Shown here piece after piece: positions 38,086 through 48,669 of a stretch of DNA of 64,000 nt. Where the stretch lies: assembly GCA_036403155.1 (NCBI GenBank), contig DASWRM010000007.1, positions 89,403 through 153,402 on the forward strand, in the 5' to 3' direction. A program made the translations under genes and the position numbers. The DNA is from Gaiellales bacterium. GTDB lineage: Bacteria > Actinomycetota > Thermoleophilia > Gaiellales > JAICJC01. The notes under the pieces were generated by a model. It worked only from the letters and a program-made list of their open reading frames with translations. It did not search any database and had not been told where the DNA came from. The stretch's first letter is position 1, and the number at the start of each line of letters is the position of its first letter.

Positions 38086-39264
38086 ATGCGTCGCAGGAGC
38101 GAACTTCCCCGGCGGGCGGAGCTGGTGGTGATCGGGAGCGGCATCGTCGGCGCCGCGAGCGCGTTCTTCGCCGCCCGCGCCGGCATGTCCGTGCTGGTGC
38201 TGGAACGGCGCCGCGCGCTGTGCTCGCTGACGACGGCGGTGGCCGCGGGCGGCTACCGCCTCCAGCTCGAGCACCGCGAGGAGGTGGAGCTGGTCTCGCG
38301 CACGGTGCGGCTGCTCGAGCGCTTCGCGGAGGAGACCGGCCAGTCCCTCCACGACCCCTGCCTGCGGGCCCAGGGCTACCTCTGGCTCGCGCGCTCCGCC
38401 GCGACCGCGGCCCGCCAGAGCGACCTGGTCGCGCGTCAGCGTGCCTGGGGCGTGGGCGGCGTCGAGCTGCTGACCGGCGACGAGACGCGCGCGCGATTTC
38501 CGTGGGTGCCCGACGACGTCCTGCAGGCCCGGTTCCGGCAGGCGGACGGCCTGATCGAGCCCAAGCGGATCGCGATGGGTCTGCTCGAGGGCTCAGGGGC
38601 CGAGGTGGTGACGAGCGTTGGGGTCACGGGGTTCGACCTTTCGAGCGGGAGGCTGAACGGGGTGGTGACCGACCGCGGCACCGTCGCGTGCGGCAGCTGT
38701 GTGATCGCCGCGGGCCCGCTGTCGGAGCCGCTCGCCCGGACGGCCGGCATCGACCTGCCCGTGACCGCGGTGCGCCGGCAGCGCGTGCTGCTCTGGGATG
38801 TGCCGGAGGTTCCGCGCGATGCGCCGATGACCATCGACGAGGAGACGACGGCCCACTGGCGGCCGGTTGCCTCCGGCGCCTACCTGCTGTATCCGGATGC
38901 CGCGGAGCGGGGGAGCGACCCGGTCGAGGACGTGCCGGCCGACCCGGACTTCGCCGTGCAGCTGCTCGACCCCGACAGCGCCATAGCCGTCGCCCGCACC
39001 GCCCGGTTCTGGCGGGACGTCTGGGAGCGCGGCGGGTCGGCGTGGGTGGTGCAGGCCGGGCAGTACACCATGACGCCCGACCAGCGGCCGCTGGTCGGCG
39101 CCACCGGCATCGAGGGCCTGTTCGTGAACACCGGCTACAGCGGGCACGGCGTGATGGCGGGCCCGGCGGGCGGAGAGATCCTCGGCCGCCTGCTCGCGGG
39201 CGAGCTCCGCGAGAGCCCGTTCCGGCTCGACCGGGAGTTCGTCGCTGCCACACAGGCGTTCTGA
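38086..39264 (+). CDS. FAD-dependent oxidoreductase (DAO / sarcosine oxidase-like)
   Basis: Flavoprotein of the D-amino-acid oxidase/glycine oxidase superfamily, 392 residues. The dinucleotide-binding GSGIVGAASAFFAARAG (about 18-34) with the acidic end of strand two (VLVLERR) binds FAD, and QYTMTPDQRPLVGAT ... GLFVNTGYSGHGVMAGPAGGE is the C-terminal flavin signature shared with sarcosine and dimethylglycine oxidases. AAGGYRLQLEHREEV follows the first motif. Substrate is unknown; the divergent DapA-family aldolase suggests a shared catabolic route for an amino acid or amino sugar. Confidence 0.85.
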   Translation: MRRRSELPRRAELVVIGSGIVGAASAFFAARAGMSVLVLERRRALCSLTTAVAAGGYRLQLEHREEVELVSRTVRLLERFAEETGQSLHDPCLRAQGYLWLARSAATAARQSDLVARQRAWGVGGVELLTGDETRARFPWVPDDVLQARFRQADGLIEPKRIAMGLLEGSGAEVVTSVGVTGFDLSSGRLNGVVTDRGTVACGSCVIAAGPLSEPLARTAGIDLPVTAVRRQRVLLWDVPEVPRDAPMTIDEETTAHWRPVASGAYLLYPDAAERGSDPVEDVPADPDFAVQLLDPDSAIAVARTARFWRDVWERGGSAWVVQAGQYTMTPDQRPLVGATGIEGLFVNTGYSGHGVMAGPAGGEILGRLLAGELRESPFRLDREFVAATQAF

Positions 39265-39271
39265 AGGCGGC

Positions 39272-40201
39272 TCACATGGCCGCCACAGCGCGAACGACGT
39301 GGCGGCAGAGGTCCGGGACCGCCTCCGCGTCGTCGGTGTACATCGACGGCTTGAAGCAGATCGAGGTGTAGCCGGCGGCGAGCTGAGGCGGCACCTGTTC
39401 GAGCGCCTCGTCGATCGACGCCGTGGAGCGGGCGTCCGGGAAGCGGCCGCGGATGCCGCCCACGAGCTCCAGCGCCGCGGGGTCGCGGCCCGCGGCCTCG
39501 AGCGCGGCGCGCAGACCGCCCAGCTCGTCGGGCGTCGGCGATCCGAACGGGTGGAATCCGTCGCCGTAGCGCACGATCCGGCGGCGGAGCGCTTCGTGGA
39601 GCGACATGCCGCCGAACCACATCGCCGGCCCACCGTCGCGATGGGGCTTTGGCTCCACGTAGGCGCCGTCGAAGGCGAAGAACCGGCCGTCGAACGATGC
39701 CGGCGTCTGCGTCCACGCGGCTCGCATCGCCTCCAGCTGCTCGTCCAGGATCGCCCCGCGCCGGCGGAACGGCACGCCCAGCGCCCGGTACTCCTCCTCG
39801 CTCCAGCTCACGGTCGGCTGCACCACCAGGCGGCCCTGGCCGAGCAGGTCGAGCGTGCCCAGCTGCTTGGCGAGCAGCAGCGGATGGCGAAGCGGCGCGA
39901 TGATCGCAGCGAGCGCGACCCGCAGCGTCGCCGTCGAGGCGAGGATGGCGGATGCGACCACGATCGAGTCGGGCCACGGTGTCGCCGGGTCCTGGTTCCC
40001 GGGCGCGGCGTAGTCGCGCGGGTTGCCCATCAGCCCGGCGGCGCTCGAGTCGCGGCCCAGCACGACGTGCTCGCTGAGCATCACCGTGTGGACGCCCGCC
40101 TCCTCCGCCTGGCGGGCGATGCGCACGAGCGCGGGCAGGTCACGGGGCGATACGAGCGTCCAGTTCTCGCTCAGCACGAGCACGATGCGGGCATCTGCCA
40201 T
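39272..40201 (-). CDS. LLM class (F420- or FMN-dependent) oxidoreductase
   Basis: Luciferase-like TIM-barrel oxidoreductase, 309 residues. Typical segments are RIARQAEEAGVHTVMLSEHVVLGRD, LRVALAAIIAPLRHPLLLAKQLGTLDLLGQGRLVVQPTVSWSEEEYRALGVPFRRRG, and KPHRDGGPAMWFGGMSLHEALRRRIVRYGDGFHPFG. The form with WFGG and DGFHPF is the F420-dependent actinobacterial subfamily, though cofactor is inferred. The ATG at 40201 is the first start that leaves the barrel's initial strand (ARIVLVLSENW) at the N-terminus. It is divergent from the class II aldolase-like gene. Confidence 0.87.
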   Translation of the reverse strand: MADARIVLVLSENWTLVSPRDLPALVRIARQAEEAGVHTVMLSEHVVLGRDSSAAGLMGNPRDYAAPGNQDPATPWPDSIVVASAILASTATLRVALAAIIAPLRHPLLLAKQLGTLDLLGQGRLVVQPTVSWSEEEYRALGVPFRRRGAILDEQLEAMRAAWTQTPASFDGRFFAFDGAYVEPKPHRDGGPAMWFGGMSLHEALRRRIVRYGDGFHPFGSPTPDELGGLRAALEAAGRDPAALELVGGIRGRFPDARSTASIDEALEQVPPQLAAGYTSICFKPSMYTDDAEAVPDLCRHVVRAVAAM

Positions 40202-40265
40202 TCCCGTATCAAACCAGTCCGTGCGAGAATCGGCGACGACGCCACGTCCCACCCGAGGAGCCGAC

Positions 40266-41009
40266 ATGACCACGACGCCAGCCATCGATCCCGTCACCCA
40301 GGCGAAGGTCGACCTTGCCGCCGCGCTGCGGGCTGCCGCGCTCCATGGCCTCAACGAGGGCGTCGACAACCACTTCAGCCTGGCCGTGCCCCGCCGCGAC
40401 GACCGCTTCCTGCTCAACCGGTTCGGCCCCCACTGGTCCGAGATCACGGCCTCCGACCTGATCACCGTCGACCTGGACGGCGAGGTCGTGGAGGGTGAGG
40501 GCGAGTGGGAGCTGACGGCGTTCATGATCCACCGCGGGGTGCATCTGGCGCGACCGTCGGCCCGCTGCGTGCTGCACACGCACATGCCCTACGCGACCGC
40601 CGTGTCGATGACACAGGGCGGCTTCGACACCCGGGTCAGCCAGAACTCGATGATGTTCCACGGGCGCGTCGTCAGCCTCGCATACGGTGGGTTCGCGGAG
40701 GCGGCCGACGAGGGCAACCGGATCGGCGAGGCCGTCGGCGATGACGTCTCGGTCGTCATGCTGGAGAACCACGGCGTCCTGGTGATCGGCGAGACGGTCG
40801 CCGAGGCGTGGCACCGCCTCTACTTCCTCGAGCGGGCCTGCCAGATGCAGGTGCTCGCCCAGTCGACCGGCCGTCCGCTGATCCAGGTCAGCGAGGAGCT
40901 TGCCGCCCGCACCGCGGCCCAGGCGGTCGCCGATACGGACAACCCGCCGGCGCTGTTTGCCGCCGTGCGGCGCCAGCTCGACCGCGAGAGCCCGGGCTAT
41001 CAGTTCTGA
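40266..41009 (+). CDS. Class II aldolase/adducin family protein
   Basis: A 247-residue member of the zinc-dependent class II aldolase/adducin family (fuculose-phosphate aldolase relatives). Zn-binding histidines appear in VLHTHMPYATAVS (HxH) and MLENHGVLVIGETVAEAW. NHFSLAVPRRDDRFLLNRFGPHWSEITASDLITVDLDG is the nucleotide/phosphate-side segment. The ATG has GAGGAG 7 nt upstream. Members with this C-terminal tail are often catabolic decarboxylases or ketol aldolases; the substrate is not assignable here. Confidence 0.86.
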   Translation: MTTTPAIDPVTQAKVDLAAALRAAALHGLNEGVDNHFSLAVPRRDDRFLLNRFGPHWSEITASDLITVDLDGEVVEGEGEWELTAFMIHRGVHLARPSARCVLHTHMPYATAVSMTQGGFDTRVSQNSMMFHGRVVSLAYGGFAEAADEGNRIGEAVGDDVSVVMLENHGVLVIGETVAEAWHRLYFLERACQMQVLAQSTGRPLIQVSEELAARTAAQAVADTDNPPALFAAVRRQLDRESPGYQF

Positions 41010-41138
41010 CCGACGCTCTCACGGCGCCTGCTTGACGTCGAACGCCGTCAGGCGATCGGCGATGAGTTCTCGAAGCGGGTCGAGTCCCAACGCACATGAC
41101 CCTGACCACGAGACGAGAACCTGAGGAGCGTGTCATCA

Positions 41139-41795
41139 ATGACCATCGTCATCACCGCCTTCGAACGGTCGCCTGACGGCGGCAAGGGCCTGGCGCGCGA
41201 TACCCGCGTTCGATGGGCGCTGGAGGAAGTGAACCAGCCGTACGACGTCCGCCTCGTGTCGTTCCGCGAACGAGAGGAGCCCGCCCATCTGCGGCTTCAT
41301 CCTTTCGGCTTGATACCGACCTATGAAGACGGCGACCTCGTCCTGTTCGAGACAGGCGCGATCGTCCTCCAGATCGGAGAGCACCATGCGGGCCTGTTCC
41401 CGGACGATGCCAATGCGCGGGCGCGGGCGATCGCGTGGATGTTCGCCGCGCTCAACACCGTGGAGCCGCCGATCCTCGAGCTCGTGACCGCCAGGATCGT
41501 GGAGGGCGACAAACCCTGGGCCGAAGAGCGCCTGCCTCTGGTGAAGGACCGCATTCGCGACCGGCTCGTCCGGCTTTCTGCCCGCCTGGGCGATGCCGAT
41601 TGGCTCGATGGAGCGTTCAGTGCGGGCGACCTCATGATGGTGTCGGTCCTGCTGAGGCTGCGGCCGTCGGGCCTTCTGGACGAGTTTCCGACACTGGCTG
41701 ACTATGTCGCCCGTGGCGAAGCGCGGCCCGCATATGCACGGGCGTTCGCCGCCCAGTGGGCGGTCAACAACCCCGATACTCCGCAGGCCGGCTGA
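41139..41795 (+). CDS. Glutathione S-transferase family protein, possibly acquired
   Basis: A 218-residue GST: thioredoxin-like N-domain (GLARDTRVRWALEEVNQPYDVRLVSF ... HPFGLIPTYEDGDLVLFETGAIVLQI) and an all-helical C-domain with the DWLDGAFSAGDLMMVSVLLRL capping motif. ATG at 41139 has GAGGAG about 10 nt upstream; a GTG at 41130 sits too close to that site. Unlike its neighbours it uses GAA for Glu many times and is visibly less GC-rich. That, with a GST family more usual in proteobacteria and a position next to tRNA-Asp, suggests transfer. A 12-bp terminator hairpin follows. Confidence 0.87.
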   Translation: MTIVITAFERSPDGGKGLARDTRVRWALEEVNQPYDVRLVSFREREEPAHLRLHPFGLIPTYEDGDLVLFETGAIVLQIGEHHAGLFPDDANARARAIAWMFAALNTVEPPILELVTARIVEGDKPWAEERLPLVKDRIRDRLVRLSARLGDADWLDGAFSAGDLMMVSVLLRLRPSGLLDEFPTLADYVARGEARPAYARAFAAQWAVNNPDTPQAG

Positions 41796-41804
41796 AGACG
41801 TCAC

Positions 41805-41834
41805 GGCGTTCCGGCGGCGATGCGCCGGAATGCC
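41805..41834 (+). terminator. Rho-independent-type terminator after the GST
   Basis: Twelve pairs (one G-U) between 41805-41816 (GGCGTTCCGGCG) and 41823-41834 (CGCCGGAATGCC) with a 6-nt loop, followed by a T-rich TCTCTCTGTG, the clearest intrinsic terminator in the window. Confidence 0.75.
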
Positions 41835-41847
41835 TCTCTCTGTGCGA

Positions 41848-41921
41848 CGGGAGCGACGGGACTCGAACCCGCGACCTCCGGCGTGACAGGCCGGCGTTCT
41901 AACCAGCTGAACTACGCCCCC
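41848..41921 (-). tRNA. tRNA-Asp (GTC)
   Basis: A 74-nt tRNA read on the minus strand. The acceptor stem GGGGGCG pairs with CGCTCCC (one G-U), the anticodon arm is CCGGC-CTGTCAC-GCCGG with anticodon GTC, and the T arm carries GGTTCGAGTCC. CCA is not encoded. It sits between the GST terminator and the GH15 gene. Confidence 0.96.
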
Positions 41922-41995
41922 GGGGCGCGCCTGGCGGGGCGCCGCAGATGAGTATGCCACAGGCGGTGGGCTGGCGATCCCGCCTCGCAGGTGCC

Positions 41996-42001
41996 TAGAA
42001 T
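41996..42001 (+). promoter_or_regulatory. -10 element (TAGAAT) of the GH15 gene
   Basis: TAGAAT lies within an open frame that could start at a GTG (41991). Transcription would begin near 42008, so that GTG is not in the message; the first in-frame start after it is the ATG at 42060, leaving a leader of about 50 nt without a clear ribosome site. Confidence 0.45.
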
Positions 42002-42059
42002 CGTCCTTCGCCCCCCGTCCGTCCGTACATTCCGGCCGGCCGCGGCCGACCACCCGGCC

Positions 42060-43851
<1,792 letters not shown>

Positions 43852-43856
<5 letters not shown>

Positions 43857-43872
43857 CGCCTGGTGCGTCGGC
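43852..43872. terminator. Hairpin at the convergent GH15 / sensor kinase junction
   Basis: Eight pairs (one G-U) between GCTGACGC (43852-43859, including the GH15 stop) and GCGTCGGC (43865-43872), with a 5-nt loop, 6 bp from the kinase stop. It may serve both directions. Confidence 0.45.
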
Positions 43873-43877
43873 GCCGC

Positions 43878-46800
43878 TCAGGACGGCCGCACGGGCAGGC
43901 TCAGCCGCACCGTGGTGCCGCTGCCGGGCGCCGTGTCGATCTCGATCGATCCACCGGCCGCGTCCAGCCGCTCCATCATGGCCTCGAGTCCCAGGTGGTT
44001 CGTCGCCCTCGCTCGGACGATCGCCTGCTCGAGGTCGAAGCCGCGTCCGTCGTCCGACACCACCGCCTGCAGATGCCCGTCACCGGTGGACAGCGTGATC
44101 CGCAGGTGCGCGGCGCGCGAGTGCGTGCGCGCGTTTGCGATCAGCTCGGCGATCGACCGGAAGGCGATCGTCTCGAGCGTCACGTCGAGCCGCTCGGTCA
44201 GACCTGACGCGTCGAACGTGACCTCCATGCCCCACTCAGCCTCGACGGTGGAGAGCAGCTGTCGCAGCGCGGGCTCGAGCCCGTTGTGCCACAGCACAGC
44301 CGGACGCAGCTCGAACGTCATCCGGCGCGTGCGGTCCACCGCCCCCGAGATCAGGTCGGAGACCTCGTCGAGCGTCGCGGCGGCGCGTTCGACGTGCCCC
44401 GCCTCGATCGACCGCCGCACACGGTCGAGCGCGATCACGCAGGCGGAAAGCACCTGAACCGTGTCGTCGTGGAGGTCGGCCGCCACGCGCGAGCGCTCCT
44501 GCTCCTGGGCAAGCACCATGCGCTCGAGCAGCTGGCGATGCCGCTGCTCGAGCCGCTCGAGCCGCTCTGCGCGTTCGCCGAGCCGCGACTGGAGCACCGC
44601 ACCTCGCAGGGCGGCGGCGATCTGCTCGGCGACGGCCTGCATCAGCAGCTCGTCCTGGCGCTCGAAGCGGTACGGGCCGAGGTCGTACAACCCCACCACG
44701 GCGTGGACCGTCTCGTCCACCATCACCGGCGTCAGCAGCACGGACTCGTACCGCATGCCCGTCTCGAGCCACGGGACGTAACCCTCCTGCTGGGACGCTC
44801 GATCGATGCGTACCTGTGTTCCCGTCTCGAACACCGCGCCCGTCGTCCCGTGGCCGGCCGGGCGGCGCAGGCCTTCGATCAGCGTCCCGTGCGTGTCGAT
44901 GTCCGTGTCCACCAAGGCCACCTGCTCGCCGGTCTCGGGATCGGCGAGAAACGCCGTGACGGCGCCGCAATCGATCTGGTTCGCGAGCGACTCGGAGGCG
45001 GCCCGGAGGGCCTGGTCGGCCGTCGCCGTACCGGCAATGGCCTCTGCGACGGCCACAGTGATCTCGAGCCGCCGCGCCCGCGCGGTCGACTCGTCGCGGA
45101 GCCGTGTGCCGAGCAGCGCCGCCCCCACCTGCTCTGCGACCGTCTGCATGAACAGCTCATCGCCGGGCGTGAAGCGGTCGGGCCGGCTGTCGGCGATCGC
45201 GAGCACTGCGAGCAGGCGACCCTCCACGATCACCGGCGTCGCCAGCCGCGACCGCCAGCGCTTTGCCGCGGTCATGCCCGGCATGGGATTCGCGAGTGCG
45301 TCCATGACGGTCACCTGCCGGCGCTCGGTGAAGGCGCGCCCGGTCGACCCGTCGCCGACCGGCCGCCGCACGCCGGTGTAGTCGTCGCCCGAGCGCGACA
45401 CCGAGGCCACGACCAGCTGTTCGTCCGTGTCCTCGACCGGAACGGCCGCCTCGACGAGGTCGTAGCCGACGCCTTCGTGCACGGTGCGAACGAACGTCTC
45501 GAGCACCGCGCGCGCACTGTCCGCGGCGGCGACGGCCCGCGCTGCGGCAAGCGTCAGGGCGAGCCGCTGCGCGCTGATCTCGGCCTCCGACCGCAGCGCG
45601 ATGCCCCGGATCGCCGCCGCGACCTGCTCCGCGACGGTGATCATCAGCGTCTCGTCGTCCTCGGTGTAGCGGTCAGGGGCGGGGTCGGCCAGCTCGAGCA
45701 CGGCGTCGCAGCGTCCGTCGACCATCACCGGAACCTGGACGAGCGACTCGTACCTCTCGGGCCCGGGCCAGGTGTAGTCCGGCTCCCGGGTGGCTCGGCC
45801 AAGGCGGAGCGGCTTGCCACCGTTGATCACCCGTCCGGTGATGCCGTCATCGATCGGCCACGTCATCGGGTGCCAGGGCAGCCCGCTTCGGTCGAGTGCG
45901 AAGGTCATCCCGGCCGTACCGCGCTCGTGCTGGCAGCGGATCACGGACACGACCTCGTACTCGGTGGCCTCGTACAGCTCGGTCGCCGCCGTCTCCAGCG
46001 CCTCATCCACGGTCGCCGCCGATGCGATGCGACCGGCGATCGAGGCGGCGAGCGCCAGGCGCCGTGCGCGTCGGTCGGACTGGTCGCGCAGGTCGATGCC
46101 CCGCAGCGATGCCGCGACCTGGCCTGCGACGGCCATCAGCAGCCGCAGGTCGTCCTCGTTGAGGCGGTCCGGCTCGCGCTCGTAGACCGACAGCACGGCG
46201 CGGCACCGGCCCTCATCCATGACGGGGACGGCGACCATCGACTCCCACAGCTCACCGCTCGGCCAGTCGTACGCCGGGTGATCGCTCGCGTGGGACAGGA
46301 TCAGCGGCTGGCAGCCTGCGATCACCTGGCCGAGGACGCCCGTGCCGACGCTTCGCCACAGCCCGGCCAGCGATGAGCCGTCGGACGTGTAGTCCGCGAC
46401 CGTGAGCTGCTGGCGCGTGTCGGGCAGCACCAGCGTGGCGATCGCGCAGGAGTAGCCGACCCGCTCGAACACGGTCTGCGCGGCGACATCCAGCGCCTCC
46501 TCGACCGTGCCGGCGGATGCCACGTTCCAGGCCAGATCGGCGGCGAGCGCGAGCCGGTCGGCGCGCCGGGTGGATTCCTTGCGCAGACCGATCCGCCGCA
46601 ACGCCGCCGCCACCCCCTCCGCCGCCGTTGCGAGCAGCACCATGTCCTGGTCGCTGAAGCGGTTGCGGCGCTCGTCGCCGAGCTCGAGCGTCGCGACGCA
46701 CGTTCCGTCGACGAGCACCGGCATCAGCAGCATCGACATGAACGCGGGCTCGTCGACCCAGGGCCGCGCGTCCTCGCGCGTCGAGGCGTCGTCGATCCGC

Positions 46801-48350
46801 AGCGGGCGGCCGTGCTCGATGACATGGCCGGTGAGTCCCTCGCCGATCGGCCGGCGAAGCCCCACCGGCAGCATCTCGTCGCCGCCGCGGCCCGCCACGA
46901 GCATCTGCTCGCCGGCTGCGCGGTCGGCCAGGATCGCGGCCATCGCCTGGTACGCCGTCGAGCGCGCGAGCGCCTCCACGGCGGCGGCCAGCGCGCCTTC
47001 CGGGCTGGTCGCGGCCGCGACGCCGCGGGTCACCTCGAGGGTCAGCTCGAGGCGCTGCGCCCGTCGCTCGGACTCCTCCCGCAGCCGGATGCTCCGCCAT
47101 GACGCGGCCAGGTGGTCTGCGACGTGCTGCATCAGGGCGACGTCGAAGCGGTCGAACCCGTCGCGGGTGCGGTTCCAGATCTCGAGTGCCGCGACGCACC
47201 GCCCGTCGACGACCACCGGCGTCACCAGCAGCGACTGAACCGACAGTGGGTGCGGCCAGTCGAAGCGGGGATCGTCCTGCGCGCTTCCGAGCAGGATCGG
47301 CTCGCCCGAGGTGATCGCCGCGCCGACGATGCCCGCGTCGAGCGGCCGGCGCATCCGCTCGGGCTCGCGGGCTTCACGCGACAGGTCGGCGATCAGGAGC
47401 TGCTCGCGCGACTCCTCCAGGACGAGGGTGGCGGCGACCAGCTCGTACGCCGAGTTGTCGTACACGGTGTGCGCGGCAAGCGCGAGCGCCTCGGACGGCG
47501 TGCGCGCGTCGGTCAGCGCGGCCGCGACCGCCGAACCGACGGCGAGCCGTGCCGCCCGGTGACCGGACTCCTCGATCGCGATGGTGCGGGTGAGGGCGCC
47601 GGCGACCTGAGCGGCGACCGACGACATGAGCTCGAGGTCTGGACCGCCGAAGGCTGCGGGCCGCGTGTCGCACAGCTCGAGCACCGCCTCGCAGCGCCCG
47701 CTGACCATCACGGGGGCCAGCAGCAGGGACTGGTAGACGGTGTCCTCCGGCCACTCGAACCCGGCCTCGTCGGCGGCGTGGACGTACAGCTGGGGGGAGC
47801 CCTCCCTGCCTGCGTAGCCGACGAGGCCGGCGCCGATCGGCCGGCGCAAGCCGGTGTGGCTGCGAAGCGTCCGGCTGCGATCGGCGACGATCACCTGCTC
47901 TCCGCCGTCGCGGTCCATCAGCGTCGCGGTGACCGCGTGGTAGCTCGAGTTGTCGAAGATCGCGTCCACGGCGGCTGCCAGCGCCTCGGTCGGCGACTCT
48001 GCGACCGCCATGCCGGCGGAGACGCCCTGGGCGACGGCCAACCTCCGCGACCGCTGGGCCGACTCGGCTGCCACGCGCAGCACCGTCTCGGCCAGTCCGG
48101 CGAGGTGGCTGAAGAGCATGCGTTCTGCGTCGCTGAAGGCAGGTGAGTCGTCGCCGCGCTGGACGAGCAGGACGCCGGGACGGCCGTCCTCCATGGGAAC
48201 GGCGGACCGAAGCCGGCGCGGGTCGTCGGCGCCGGCCGCGGCGCCGTCGTCCGGCTCGAGCGCAACGCGTTCGGCGTCAAGTCCCGTCCGGAAGCGCTCC
48301 AGCAGGAGTTCCAGCCCGGCGGCCGCCCCAGGCGGATCAGGATCGTGCAT
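43878..48350 (-). CDS. Giant multi-GAF sensor histidine kinase (HisKA_3 / NarL-type)
   Basis: A 1490-residue soluble sensor kinase. About the first 95 residues form a short GAF-like unit. Seven further GAF modules follow with a strikingly regular period near 165 residues, each ending in a helix like VAEQVAAALRGIxLRxES-RRAxRLxLA that leads into the next. The transmitter begins near 1265: LAQEQERSRVAADLHDDTVQ with the phospho-accepting His1294 of the DHp HisKA_3 type, then HATPase_c with the N-box ELIANARTHS (Asn1406), DDGRGFD (1433-1439) and NHLGLEAMMERL. No membrane helix is seen. No response regulator lies nearby, so its partner is encoded elsewhere. ATG 48350 is preferred to one 11 codons upstream. 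Confidence 0.92.
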   Translation of the reverse strand: MHDPDPPGAAAGLELLLERFRTGLDAERVALEPDDGAAAGADDPRRLRSAVPMEDGRPGVLLVQRGDDSPAFSDAERMLFSHLAGLAETVLRVAAESAQRSRRLAVAQGVSAGMAVAESPTEALAAAVDAIFDNSSYHAVTATLMDRDGGEQVIVADRSRTLRSHTGLRRPIGAGLVGYAGREGSPQLYVHAADEAGFEWPEDTVYQSLLLAPVMVSGRCEAVLELCDTRPAAFGGPDLELMSSVAAQVAGALTRTIAIEESGHRAARLAVGSAVAAALTDARTPSEALALAAHTVYDNSAYELVAATLVLEESREQLLIADLSREAREPERMRRPLDAGIVGAAITSGEPILLGSAQDDPRFDWPHPLSVQSLLVTPVVVDGRCVAALEIWNRTRDGFDRFDVALMQHVADHLAASWRSIRLREESERRAQRLELTLEVTRGVAAATSPEGALAAAVEALARSTAYQAMAAILADRAAGEQMLVAGRGGDEMLPVGLRRPIGEGLTGHVIEHGRPLRIDDASTREDARPWVDEPAFMSMLLMPVLVDGTCVATLELGDERRNRFSDQDMVLLATAAEGVAAALRRIGLRKESTRRADRLALAADLAWNVASAGTVEEALDVAAQTVFERVGYSCAIATLVLPDTRQQLTVADYTSDGSSLAGLWRSVGTGVLGQVIAGCQPLILSHASDHPAYDWPSGELWESMVAVPVMDEGRCRAVLSVYEREPDRLNEDDLRLLMAVAGQVAASLRGIDLRDQSDRRARRLALAASIAGRIASAATVDEALETAATELYEATEYEVVSVIRCQHERGTAGMTFALDRSGLPWHPMTWPIDDGITGRVINGGKPLRLGRATREPDYTWPGPERYESLVQVPVMVDGRCDAVLELADPAPDRYTEDDETLMITVAEQVAAAIRGIALRSEAEISAQRLALTLAAARAVAAADSARAVLETFVRTVHEGVGYDLVEAAVPVEDTDEQLVVASVSRSGDDYTGVRRPVGDGSTGRAFTERRQVTVMDALANPMPGMTAAKRWRSRLATPVIVEGRLLAVLAIADSRPDRFTPGDELFMQTVAEQVGAALLGTRLRDESTARARRLEITVAVAEAIAGTATADQALRAASESLANQIDCGAVTAFLADPETGEQVALVDTDIDTHGTLIEGLRRPAGHGTTGAVFETGTQVRIDRASQQEGYVPWLETGMRYESVLLTPVMVDETVHAVVGLYDLGPYRFERQDELLMQAVAEQIAAALRGAVLQSRLGERAERLERLEQRHRQLLERMVLAQEQERSRVAADLHDDTVQVLSACVIALDRVRRSIEAGHVERAAATLDEVSDLISGAVDRTRRMTFELRPAVLWHNGLEPALRQLLSTVEAEWGMEVTFDASGLTERLDVTLETIAFRSIAELIANARTHSRAAHLRITLSTGDGHLQAVVSDDGRGFDLEQAIVRARATNHLGLEAMMERLDAAGGSIEIDTAPGSGTTVRLSLPVRPS

Positions 48351-48416
48351 ACCGGCTGGATTGTGACAGAGCGATGGCGGCACACGCTCCCCGGATTGGC
48401 GTATCGTGCCTGGCCC

Positions 48417-48489
48417 GGGCGGTTAGCTCAGCTGGGAGAGCACCTGCTTTACACGCAGGGGGTCGGCGGTTCGATCCCGTCACCGCCCA
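48417..48489 (+). tRNA. tRNA-Val (TAC)
   Basis: A 73-nt tRNA on the plus strand. Acceptor stem GGGCGGT pairs with ACCGCCC, D arm AGCTCAGCTGGGAGAGCA, anticodon arm CCTGC-TTTACAC-GCAGG with anticodon TAC, T arm with GGTTCGATCCC, discriminator A, CCA not encoded. It is divergent from the sensor kinase. Confidence 0.96.
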
Positions 48490-48628
48490 TCTTCGACCGG
48501 CTCGACCACACGCGCTCTGCCTCGGAGGTAACGCAGACCTCAAGGCAGGCGCGCCGCTCGGCAGGTAGGTGTGGAAGCACTTCGTCGTGCGGCCAACCGT
48601 CGGCCAAGGGCGGGCTACGAACGTGGAC

Positions 48629-48658
48629 GAGGGGCGGGGCCCGGTGGCCCAGCCCCTC
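48629..48658. terminator. Hairpin downstream of the AOC-like gene
   Basis: Stem GAGGGGC (48629-48635) with GCCCCTC (48652-48658), one G/A mismatch, then GGGCC with GGCCC, and a 4-nt loop. It lies 11 bp past the minus-strand stop at 48670 and about 140 bp after tRNA-Val, so it may end either transcript. The rest of 48490-48669 shows no gene. Confidence 0.55.
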
Positions 48659-48669
48659 GCTTCACCGCG

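Noticed and set aside
44286..46376. A 696-codon plus-strand frame inside the sensor kinase
   Set aside because: Repeated pattern simply mirrors the GAF repeats on the other strand; no independent evidence.
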